Shown here one piece after another: positions 57,018-64,000 of a stretch of 64,000 nucleotides of DNA. Source of the stretch: Rubeoparvulum massiliense (GTDB lineage: Bacteria; Bacillota; Bacilli; Rubeoparvulales; Rubeoparvulaceae); NCBI RefSeq assembly GCF_001049895.1, contig NZ_CVPE01000003.1, positions 434,001-498,000 of the forward strand, given 5' to 3'. The translations under genes were made by a program, and so were the position numbers. The notes beneath the pieces were generated by a model that was given only the letters and a program-made list of their open reading frames with translations, made no database searches and was not told the DNA's origin. Each line of letters starts with the position of its first letter. Within the stretch, counting starts at the first letter, position 1.

Positions 57018-58167
57018 TGGTACTTCCCTCCTTGGAAAAAAAGTGCCTTAGAGCATGATAGATCTGGCGGCGTTCTCGAATCTGAACATAACGAAAGGCA
57101 GGGTGGATGATTTTTTGAAAAACGGACATCAACGTACTATATCGATTATATTGATTCACTTCCCCATAGCCAAAAAAATTTATCTGTGTCAGCAGCTCCT
57201 TAACTAAGGTAAGACTGCGATTATTATCCGAGGAAAGGTTATCTCCATCAGAAAAATGCACCACATAGCGGTTAAAGCTCGCGTGAGGATAGCGTTCCGC
57301 CAAGATGTTCAATGCCAGTTGATATGCTGATGAACAGATGGTACCACCACTCTCCCCACGGAGAAAAAAATCCTCTTCCGTTACTTCACGTGCTTCCGTA
57401 TGATGAGCAATGAATACTAGCTCCACATCATCGTATTGTGTTCGTAAAAATCGTGTCATCCAGAAGAAGAAGGTACGTGCAACATACTTCTCAAACGCTC
57501 CCATACTACCTGATGTATCCATAATCGCAATAATAACTGCATTGGAATAAGGTTTTATCTCCTCTTCCCAGGTTTTGAAACGCAGATCCTCAGGATGAAG
57601 GGTAAAAGATGTAGCCCCCTGACGACGATGACGTTTTAGTGCTTCCAAGAGCGTTCGTTTCTTATCAAGATTACCCATCAAGCCTTTTTTTCGGATATCA
57701 GTGAAACGTATGGTGGGGTACTTGAGATTTCGCGGTTGCTTAACCTCTTGAAGATGAGGCAGCTCAAGCTGTGTAAAGAGCATCCCCTCTATTTCCTCTA
57801 GGGTTACCTCTGCCTCAATATACTCGACACCTGGTTCCGTTCCCGCAGTTCCTTCGCTCCCCTCACCATTTCCTTGCTCCTTAGAAGGGGAACGAGCAAT
57901 CACATCCCCCACTTGGCTGGAGCCATCCCCCTGGCCAATATGCTGATTTTTCTCATAATTATAGCGAATTCGATACTCCTCCAAGCTACGAATGGGGATG
58001 CGAATAACCTGACTGCCATTGGACAACACAATGCTCTCTTCACTGAGAAGGTCGTCTAATCTACTTCGAACAGCTTGACGAACCTTCTCTTTATGACGCA
58101 TCTGATCCTCATGACCTTTGCGATGTAAGGACCAATCGTCCCGTGATAATATAAATGACTGATCCAT
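57010..58167 (-). CDS. yhbH: YhbH-family VWA-domain protein
   Basis: 385-aa protein (DUF444, YeaH/YhbH family). Start ATG 58167 ([18 protein letters not shown]) after GGGGGAGAG; a TTG at 58185 is less likely. N-terminal charged region, then a VWA/MIDAS domain with [15 protein letters not shown] (about 207-221) and [16 protein letters not shown]. Expressed during sporulation in B. subtilis. It lies between prkA and spoVR, its usual partners, suggesting a shared complex. Confidence 0.93.
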   Translation of the reverse strand: MDQSFILSRDDWSLHRKGHEDQMRHKEKVRQAVRSRLDDLLSEESIVLSNGSQVIRIPIRSLEEYRIRYNYEKNQHIGQGDGSSQVGDVIARSPSKEQGNGEGSEGTAGTEPGVEYIEAEVTLEEIEGMLFTQLELPHLQEVKQPRNLKYPTIRFTDIRKKGLMGNLDKKRTLLEALKRHRRQGATSFTLHPEDLRFKTWEEEIKPYSNAVIIAIMDTSGSMGAFEKYVARTFFFWMTRFLRTQYDDVELVFIAHHTEAREVTEEDFFLRGESGGTICSSAYQLALNILAERYPHASFNRYVVHFSDGDNLSSDNNRSLTLVKELLTQINFFGYGEVNQYNRYSTLMSVFQKIIHPAFRYVQIRERRQIYHALRHFFSKEGSTIG

Positions 58168-58192
58168 GAACTCTCCCCCTTCCAATCTCCTA

Positions 58193-60091
58193 TTAACGAT
58201 TCAGGAGACTTCCCACATATCGTAAAATCTCATTGGCACAGACAGGGCAGTAGCCATACTCTTCAATTAAGCGAGCACTCACCTCATTGATCTTCTTCAG
58301 CTGCTGTTCATCTGGTGTTTTACTCGAGGTCGTGATCTTAACAACATCCTTTAAATCAGTGAATAATTTTTTCTCAATGGCTTCCTTTAAGCGTTCATGA
58401 CTTTGATATTCAAAACGCTTCCCTTTCCGAGCATAGGCGGAGATTCGGATCAGAAGCTCTTCACGAAAGGCCTTCTTCGCATTCTCTGAGATCCCGATTT
58501 GCTCTTCGATGGAGCGCATTAACCGCTCATCGGGATCCAATTCCTCATCGGTGATGGGATCCTGCATCTTGTGACCATGACAGTAAGCTTCTACATTATC
58601 TAAATAGTTCTCCAGTAAATGGCGTGCTGATTCTTCATAGGAGTAGACAAAGGCCTTCTGAACCTCTTTCTTCGCCAACTCATCATATTCCCTACGAGCG
58701 ATGGCTATATAGTTGAGATAGCGCTCCCGTTCCTCCTTCGTGATGGCAGGATGCTGATCCAGTCCATCCTTCATGGCACGTAAGATATCAAGCGCGTTGA
58801 TACATGTGGCGTTAGAACGAATTAAGGCGCTGGAAATGCGGTTCATCACATAGCGTGGATCAATCCCGCTCATGCCTTCCTCAGGGAATTCCTGTTCCAA
58901 CTCTCTTAAATCCGTATGATTCAGCCCTTCCACAGCTTCACCATTATAGAGCTTTAGCTTTTTCATCAGGTCAATCCCCTGCTTATTCGTGGGAAGTAGC
59001 CGTGTAAGAATGCTAAACATGGCTGTAATATAGAGTGCATGTGGAGCAATGTGTACATGGGATAATTCACTTTGGCTAATTAATTTTCGATAGATTTTTT
59101 CCTCATCATTTACTCGCAGATTGTAGGGAATAGGTATGACGATCATCCGTGACTGTAGCGCTTCATTTTTTTCATTGGCCACGAAGCTTCGGTACTCCGC
59201 TTCATTGGTATGGGCGATAATCAGTTCATCGGCAGAAATCAAGGCAAAACGACCTGCCTTAAAGTTTCCTTCCTGCGTGAGCGATAAGAGATTCCAAAGA
59301 AATTTCTCATCACATTTCAGCATTTCCTGAAATTCCATTAGGCCACGATTAGCAATATTCAATTCACCATCAAAACGGTAAGCACGAGGATCCGATTCCG
59401 ATCCATAATCACCAATGGTAGAAAAATCAATACTCCCCGTAAGCTCTGCAATATCTTGTGACTTGGGATCAGAAGGGCTGAAGGTGCCGATCCCTCGTCT
59501 TCCTATTTCTGAGAAGAGAATACGTTCTACAGGTACCTCATGGAGTCGTCCTTGATACTCTGAATTGACCATATGCTGACAATGGGGGCAGAGCTCTCCT
59601 TCAATAAAGATTCCCAGCTCTTGTTCCACCTCGCTACGCATAAAGTGTGGAATAAGATGAAGTGGCTCCTCGTGCATGGGACACCCTTTGATCCCATAGA
59701 GCGCCCCTGCCTCTGTACGTGAATATGCCTCTAAGCCTTTCTTCAACATGGTAACAATGGTTGATTTGCCGCCGCTAACAGGTCCCATTAATAACAGAAT
59801 ACGCTTCCGAACGTCCAGTCTGCGTGCAGCAGAATGAAAGTACTCCTCCACCAATCTTTCCAGAGTACGTTCTAAGCCATATAGTTGGTCCGTAAAGAAT
59901 TGATATTCATTACTGTCATCCTCTCGTTGTTCAATACCTGCATCCCGAATCATATTGTATAATCGAGCGTGTGATAGCTGCGCCACATAGGGCCGCTCCT
60001 TCACGATGGCGAGATAATCTGCAAACGTACCATTCCAATGTAATTCGCTTTCCTCCCTTTGGTACTGGGCAAGTCTATTGAGAATATCCAC
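58193..60091 (-). CDS. prkA: PrkA serine protein kinase / AAA+ protein
   Basis: 632-aa PrkA/YeaG-type protein. N-terminal AAA+ domain with Walker A LLLMGPVSGGKSTIVTMLK (about 99-117) and a C-terminal kinase-like part (from about 430). A Cys motif GELCPHCQHM lies after Walker A. In B. subtilis PrkA is a sporulation protein with kinase or protease activity reported. GTG start 60091, 7 nt after GAGGAGGATAACT. First gene of prkA-yhbH-spoVR; a candidate sigma-E -10 lies at 60147-60156. Confidence 0.94.
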   Translation of the reverse strand: MDILNRLAQYQREESELHWNGTFADYLAIVKERPYVAQLSHARLYNMIRDAGIEQREDDSNEYQFFTDQLYGLERTLERLVEEYFHSAARRLDVRKRILLLMGPVSGGKSTIVTMLKKGLEAYSRTEAGALYGIKGCPMHEEPLHLIPHFMRSEVEQELGIFIEGELCPHCQHMVNSEYQGRLHEVPVERILFSEIGRRGIGTFSPSDPKSQDIAELTGSIDFSTIGDYGSESDPRAYRFDGELNIANRGLMEFQEMLKCDEKFLWNLLSLTQEGNFKAGRFALISADELIIAHTNEAEYRSFVANEKNEALQSRMIVIPIPYNLRVNDEEKIYRKLISQSELSHVHIAPHALYITAMFSILTRLLPTNKQGIDLMKKLKLYNGEAVEGLNHTDLRELEQEFPEEGMSGIDPRYVMNRISSALIRSNATCINALDILRAMKDGLDQHPAITKEERERYLNYIAIARREYDELAKKEVQKAFVYSYEESARHLLENYLDNVEAYCHGHKMQDPITDEELDPDERLMRSIEEQIGISENAKKAFREELLIRISAYARKGKRFEYQSHERLKEAIEKKLFTDLKDVVKITTSSKTPDEQQLKKINEVSARLIEEYGYCPVCANEILRYVGSLLNR

Positions 60092-60146
60092 AGTTATCCT
60101 CCTCTTCTTTCCTTTTGATGAAGCATGGTCGCTTAATGAGTACTAT

Positions 60147-60156
60147 ATTTGTATGC
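60147..60156 (-). promoter_or_regulatory. Candidate sigma-E -10 element upstream of prkA
   Basis: GCATACAAAT on the minus strand resembles the sigma-E -10 GCATACAAT with one extra base. A -35 of the ATATT type is not evident at the right distance. prkA is sigma-E dependent in B. subtilis, so the site is plausible but weak. Confidence 0.3.
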
Positions 60157-60263
60157 GTCCGTAAAAAACTTGTTGTCAAATTCGCCACAGCTAACTTCTT
60201 CTCTTCATTTAAATATGAACATTTGTTATACTATAGGAAAGAAAGTACTAGGGGGAATTGCTC

Positions 60264-60353
60264 ATGAAGATCGCCATTATCATTCTTGTTACGGTTCTCA
60301 TTCTGGGAGGTATTTTTACAGCGGGGTATGATGATAAAGTACGGAATCTTTAA
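60264..60353 (+). CDS. Candidate 29-aa single-TM membrane peptide
   Basis: Short gene MKIAIIILVTVLILGGIFTA followed by GYDDKVRNL. ATG 60264 lies 7 nt after AGGGGGA. Residues 2-20 form a TM helix, ending in a short charged tail. A TATACT -10 (60235-60240) with a weak TTCATT -35 17 bp upstream precedes it, and a perfect terminator stem follows at 60373-60405. The combination of ribosome binding site, helix and terminator supports a real gene. No family recognised; sporulation-related small membrane peptides are an obvious comparison given the divergent prkA. Confidence 0.55.
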   Translation: MKIAIIILVTVLILGGIFTAGYDDKVRNL

Positions 60354-60372
60354 GCCCTACAATTCATTTAAA

Positions 60373-60405
60373 AAATCACCTTAGTCTTCACGACTAAGGT
60401 GATTT
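60373..60405. terminator. Bidirectional terminator
   Basis: Perfect 14-bp stem AAATCACCTTAGTC (60373-60386) / GACTAAGGTGATTT (60392-60405), 5-nt loop, T-rich on both strands. It serves the 29-aa gene and the minus-strand phosphorylase gene. Confidence 0.9.
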
Positions 60406-60428
60406 ATTTTGTAACGCGTATTTGTGAG

Positions 60429-61292
60429 CTATTGCTCACGATACTCATCTTTTAAAAGGGTCTTCTTACGTAGGAGATGACAGCCACATGCTTCTTGGTC
60501 ATCATGAGTCTCTTTAAGAGCATTGAGAAGGATATTGGCAATGGTTTTAGCTTCCTTGTAGAAGATGTCGCTTAAATCTTTATGCTCCCATTCCTTGCGA
60601 ATTCCTTCTGCAAAGTTGACTACCATGTCAATTCGCGCATAACAAGCACCGATTTCTCGAGCCAGATATACTTCAGGACACATGCTCTGCCCCACCATAT
60701 CCACTAAGTCACGGCGAAATGCATCTACCTCTGCAACACTTTCAAAGTGGCGTCCATCGGTGTTCATATAGACACCTCGTTTAAACACATGACGATCACT
60801 TCCTGCTACTGCTTCTTTCGCTGCATGATATAAAGCTTCTACACCTGTAGGGCAGACAGGTTGACGCATCACAAGCAGATAGGAACCGCCTAAATCAATA
60901 TCCGTACGTAAGGATCGATCAATATAATCATGAGGTATGACTAAATCTCTTAATTCTAGGAGATGATTAACACTCCCAACGCCACCCTCTGCATAGATCT
61001 TCTTTACGCCTGCTTGCTGCAAGACCCAAAACAATTGTTGCGATGCGACTCCCCGCTTAACTTCATTGGGACGCCAACCATGCATTTTACATGTGAGAAA
61101 TGTTTTGTTATCAAGCTGGACATATTTAAAAATCGGACTAGGGCCATAGGGCGTTTGGAAAACAAGCTGTGATGCTAGTACTTCCGTATCATCTCGTTCT
61201 AGATCCTCGGGAAAACTTAATGAAAGTGTGCTAGAACCACCAATAATGGCATATGGGGTTTTGGGTATCTGGTCTGCTGCTAAGATTGTCAA
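60429..61292 (-). CDS. Divergent MTAP/purine nucleoside phosphorylase family protein
   Basis: 287-aa phosphorylase-fold protein related to methylthioadenosine phosphorylase. TTG start 61292 behind AAGGAGTGA. It keeps the overall order (YAIIGGSSTLSL, YAEGGVGSVN, DLVIPHDYIDRS, VYMNTDGRHFESVAEV, VDMVGQSMCPEVYLAREIG), but the GGTG phosphate loop is GGSS, the RHG motif is MHG, EGPRF is TDGRHF, and the NMT motif is lost. The substrate is therefore uncertain and may not be methylthioadenosine. C-terminal tail Cys- and Lys-rich (EACGCHLLRKK). Upstream neighbour on the same strand is trmL. Confidence 0.75.
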   Translation of the reverse strand: MTILAADQIPKTPYAIIGGSSTLSLSFPEDLERDDTEVLASQLVFQTPYGPSPIFKYVQLDNKTFLTCKMHGWRPNEVKRGVASQQLFWVLQQAGVKKIYAEGGVGSVNHLLELRDLVIPHDYIDRSLRTDIDLGGSYLLVMRQPVCPTGVEALYHAAKEAVAGSDRHVFKRGVYMNTDGRHFESVAEVDAFRRDLVDMVGQSMCPEVYLAREIGACYARIDMVVNFAEGIRKEWEHKDLSDIFYKEAKTIANILLNALKETHDDQEACGCHLLRKKTLLKDEYREQ

Positions 61293-61319
61293 GATGGGTC
61301 ACTCCTTCTCGTCGTTCTA

Positions 61320-61793
61320 CTACTTCATCTGAGGAAAATGTAGTTGACGTAATGCTTCGAAGATTACAATGGCTGCTACATTGGATAAATTCAATGAGCG
61401 GGTCACATCATTCATAGGCAAGCGCACCACTTGGTGAGGGAACTGAGCAAGGATTTCTTTGGGAATTCCCTTGGTCTCTCTACCTAAAATTAAAAAATCT
61501 TCATCCTGATATTCAACTTCATGATAGTACCGATCATTGGCGAAGGTTTCAACAAAAAACATCCGATCCTTTTTATCATGATGAATCTCCATAAATTGCT
61601 CGAATGAATCATAGTAGGTAATATTTACAGCATACCAGTAATCGAGACCAGCACGCTTTAACATACGATCATCTGTAGAAAAACCCAATGGCTTTATAAG
61701 ATGAAGATGAGTACCAGTACCTGCACATGTACGAGCAATATTGCCTGTGTTGGAGGGTATCTCAGGTTGGTATAGGACAATATGCAAAGCCAC
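61320..61793 (-). CDS. trmL: tRNA (cytidine/uridine-34-2'-O)-methyltransferase TrmL
   Basis: SPOUT-class methyltransferase, 157 aa, that 2'-O-methylates the wobble base of tRNA-Leu. Motif 1 EIPSNTGNIARTCAGTG, motif 2 LILGRETKGIP, motif 3 MNDVTRSLNLSNVAAIVIFEALRQ, the family's knotted SAM site. Length usual. GTG start 61793; the ribosome binding site (GGGAG) is weakly placed. Downstream of ogt with a 138-bp gap. Confidence 0.92.
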   Translation of the reverse strand: MALHIVLYQPEIPSNTGNIARTCAGTGTHLHLIKPLGFSTDDRMLKRAGLDYWYAVNITYYDSFEQFMEIHHDKKDRMFFVETFANDRYYHEVEYQDEDFLILGRETKGIPKEILAQFPHQVVRLPMNDVTRSLNLSNVAAIVIFEALRQLHFPQMK

Positions 61794-61931
61794 TCTCTAG
61801 GACTCCCTTCTTCAGCTTGAATCATACTCCATACCTCTTCACATTACCATGAACTATCATAGCGAAACAGGCATCCACTCGTCCAGTATGAAAATGGTTA
61901 TCTGCTAAGCTCCTCTTGGGGCTTACTGGCT

Positions 61932-62447
61932 TCATTCAGAAGGATATAAGCTTGCCTTTTCTAAAGCGAGTAATTGCTGTTTGCGCTCAATCCCACCGCC
62001 ATAGCCTACCAGTGCCCCATTACTTCCAATTACGCGATGGCAGGGGATAATGATGGCGATGGGATTCTTGTTATTGGCATTGCCTACTGCACGTACCGCC
62101 GTAGGCTGTGCAATGGCATTAGCAATCTCTTTATAGCTTCTTGTTTCGCCATAAGGAATACTTAATAGTGCGGTCCACACCTTTTTTTGAAAGGGTGTAC
62201 CAAACAGTTGGAGTGGAATATCGAATGTGAAGCATTTACCCTGAAAATACTCATCCAGTTGACTGATTACAGATGCAAATGCTTGATCATCCCGACAGAA
62301 ACGTGACTGTAATAACCAACGCTTCGCCCAACAATTCAGGGTGTTCTCAAGTGATTGCCAAGTTCCAAACTCTAGTACGCATATACCTTTCTCCGTACTC
62401 AGCATCGTTAGCGGACCAATGGGAGATTGCCATTCAGTGTAAAGCAT
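61932..62447 (-). CDS. ogt: Methylated-DNA--protein-cysteine methyltransferase
   Basis: 171-aa suicide repair protein that removes O6-methyl from guanine. Start ATG 62447 (MLYTEWQSPIGPLTML), after GGAGGGAG; the frame extends 23 codons upstream without signals. Active-site motif IIPCHRVIGSNGALVGYGGG with the acceptor Cys, preceded by the helix-turn-helix (SYKEIANAIAQPTAVRAVGNA), is complete. It lies 19 bp after queG and is probably co-transcribed. Confidence 0.93.
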   Translation of the reverse strand: MLYTEWQSPIGPLTMLSTEKGICVLEFGTWQSLENTLNCWAKRWLLQSRFCRDDQAFASVISQLDEYFQGKCFTFDIPLQLFGTPFQKKVWTALLSIPYGETRSYKEIANAIAQPTAVRAVGNANNKNPIAIIIPCHRVIGSNGALVGYGGGIERKQQLLALEKASLYPSE

Positions 62448-62466
62448 CACTACTCCCTCCATTCCA

Positions 62467-63639
62467 TTACTTTTGTACACACTTTGCAAGACATTGCAGG
62501 ATTTCCTCACGTACATCAGGATCCTTTTCTAAAGCTAAACTCTCCTCCAAAATAGGGCGACATTCATCTCCAAATATTTCGTATAAGGACCATGCTGCAA
62601 TTCCGCGGATTGGTGGTCGAGGATCTTGGCGTAAAATTTTCGTTAAGAGTGGAGCTGCTGTTCGATCTCCATAATGGGCTAATGCAATAATTGCATTACG
62701 CTGGAGTGGCTTCTTACCACGCCAGGCTGCTGCTGTTTTACCATATATTTCGGTAAATTCCCTCTTGCCCAGTGAAATAAAGGGCTTAAGCAAGGGCTTC
62801 ACCAACTCACCTACCGGTTCCATTTCCGGATGAAGATGAAAATCCTTTTTACGATTGTAAGGGCAGACCTGCTGACATGTATCGCACCCATAGAGTCGAT
62901 TCCCTAACTTGAGACGAAACTCTTCATGAATCCAATTCTTCTCTTGGGTTATCTGCGACAAGCAACGCTTTGCATTCAGTTGATGTGGACCAAGAAACGC
63001 TTGGGTAGGACATGCCTCCAAACAACGCGTACAAGTACCGCACCCATTTTCCATTGGTGAATCAGGAGGAAAGGGAATCGTTGTGATCAATTCACCGAGA
63101 TAGACCCATGAACCGAATTCAGGTGTAATGAGCGAACAGTTTTTCCCGATCCAACCGATGCCTGCCCGTTCTGCAACTGCACGATCCACCAGGGCGCCTG
63201 TATCTACCATCCCTGTGATCTTAACTTGCGGCACACGTGCCTTAAGGAATGCTTCAATCTCCTCAAGCTTGGCACGTAGCACCTGATGATAATCAACGCC
63301 CCAGGCTGCACGACAAATCATCCCACGATACCCTTCTTTGCTTCCATGGGGTGTCTCTCCAATTCGACTAGGATAAGCTAGAGCAATGGCGATGAGGGAT
63401 GCTGCGCCAGGTAATATACGTTGAGGATCGATGCGTAGCGAGATATCCTGTTCTTCAAATGAAGAGGCATGACCGGCTTCTTGTCGTCTTTGCAGGATAG
63501 GGAGAAGGTCATCGAAAGGCTCCACTGTTGCAAAACCGATCTTATCGATGCCAATCTGGTGGGCATATGCTATCAGTTCTTGTTTAAGCTCCAGTAGTTC
63601 CCCATGAGAAAAAGCTATGCTGATATTGGAGTCAGTCAC
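62467..63639 (-). CDS. queG: Epoxyqueuosine reductase QueG
   Basis: 390-aa cobalamin-dependent enzyme that reduces epoxyqueuosine to queuosine in tRNA. GTG start 63639 behind AGGAGGCTTGAC. Catalytic Asp in VDTGALVDRAVAERAGIGWIGKN, two 4Fe-4S clusters (CGTCTRCLEACP, about 197-208, and CDTCQQVCPYNR, about 247-258), then C-terminal HEAT-like repeats (NAIIALAHYGDRTAAPLLTKIL; IRGIAAWSLYEIFG), which occur in the Bacillus form. First of queG-ogt. Confidence 0.94.
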   Translation of the reverse strand: MTDSNISIAFSHGELLELKQELIAYAHQIGIDKIGFATVEPFDDLLPILQRRQEAGHASSFEEQDISLRIDPQRILPGAASLIAIALAYPSRIGETPHGSKEGYRGMICRAAWGVDYHQVLRAKLEEIEAFLKARVPQVKITGMVDTGALVDRAVAERAGIGWIGKNCSLITPEFGSWVYLGELITTIPFPPDSPMENGCGTCTRCLEACPTQAFLGPHQLNAKRCLSQITQEKNWIHEEFRLKLGNRLYGCDTCQQVCPYNRKKDFHLHPEMEPVGELVKPLLKPFISLGKREFTEIYGKTAAAWRGKKPLQRNAIIALAHYGDRTAAPLLTKILRQDPRPPIRGIAAWSLYEIFGDECRPILEESLALEKDPDVREEILQCLAKCVQK

Positions 63640-63708
63640 GTCAAGCCTCCTCCCTTCTTACCGACATTTCTATAGCCTCTTTGTTAGCCAATGTAACGTA
63701 CACAAAAA

Positions 63709-64000
63709 CTATGAGCGTGGAATTGCAGAGGTAGCCAGTTCATCAGCACGTTGATTCAAGCGATCATCAGCGTGACCTTTTACCTTGATCCACTCTACCT
63801 GATGAATGGAGACCAGTTCTAATAAACGGCGCCACAGATCTTGATTCTCAACGGCTTGATTCTTGGAGTTTCGCCAACCATTCTGTACCCATTTCTTATA
63901 CCATCCCTGCTGAAAACAATTAATTAAATAGGCACTATCCGAATGTAGTCTGACCATACATGGTTCTTTTAGTGCCTCGAGCGCTTTGATGGCAGCCATC
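63709..64000 (-). CDS. rnhA: Ribonuclease HI, 5' part cut by window edge
   Basis: Partial RNase H type I; the visible C-terminal 96 residues match E. coli RNase HI (MAAIKALEALKEPCMVRLHSDSAY against [24 protein letters not shown], split here only for comparison). Catalytic Asp in HSDSAY, VKGHADDRLNQRADELA with the last active-site His and Asp are present. Degrades RNA in RNA-DNA hybrids. The start and first catalytic residues (Asp and Glu) lie beyond 64000. Confidence 0.88.
   Translation of the reverse strand, partial: MAAIKALEALKEPCMVRLHSDSAYLINCFQQGWYKKWVQNGWRNSKNQAVENQDLWRRLLELVSIHQVEWIKVKGHADDRLNQRADELATSAIPRS

Overview
The window comes from the chromosome of a low-to-moderate GC, endospore-forming member of the Bacillales. 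Evidence for this is the Bacillus-type gene order phoP - mdh - icd - citZ - ytvI - pyk - pfkA - accA - accD - ytsJ - dnaE - ytoI - ytkL, strong AGGAGG ribosome binding sites with ATG, GTG and TTG starts, and sporulation genes (spoVR, yhbH, prkA, sda, YheC/YheD-type ATP-grasp genes). I see no tRNA, rRNA, CRISPR array, insertion sequence or prophage.

Layout. Positions 1-448: the 5' part of phoP. Positions 570-11835: an oligopeptide ABC transporter (oppBCDF) with four substrate-binding protein genes upstream, inserted between phoP and mdh. One of these, at 6981-8459, has lost its signal peptide and starts inside the terminator hairpin of its neighbour. Positions 11857-32475: central metabolism and housekeeping, nearly all on the minus strand (TCA cycle, lower glycolysis, acetyl-CoA carboxylase, malic enzyme, DNA polymerase III DnaE, a regulatory CBS/hot-dog protein, an M20 peptidase, YtkL, YheA). 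Positions 32591-38456: a plus-strand operon of four tandem YheC/YheD ATP-grasp genes and one GNAT acetyltransferase behind a candidate sigma-K promoter. Positions 38471-41602: ferredoxin, RNase J and an M14 peptidase.

Positions 41777-52633: nitrous-oxide-reductase accessory genes (nosD, nosL, nosY, nosF and a second nosL) interleaved with two paralogous amino-acid permeases. They are followed by a three-gene operon of a beta-propeller lipoprotein, a response regulator and a histidine kinase. No nosZ is present in the window. Positions 52685-53011: a 46-codon sda gene (the Sda sporulation checkpoint inhibitor) with a promoter and a cluster of DnaA boxes directly upstream. Positions 53114-64000: a short thioredoxin-reductase-like flavoprotein, a chemoreceptor, a prkA-yhbH-spoVR operon, a 29-aa membrane peptide, a divergent MTAP-family phosphorylase, trmL, ogt, queG and the 3' part of rnhA.

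The most unusual parts are the four-gene ATP-grasp/GNAT operon, the truncated oppA copy fused to a terminator hairpin, and the split nos accessory cluster without nosZ beside its own lipoprotein/two-component operon. Names rest on recognised motifs and gene order. No database search was run.
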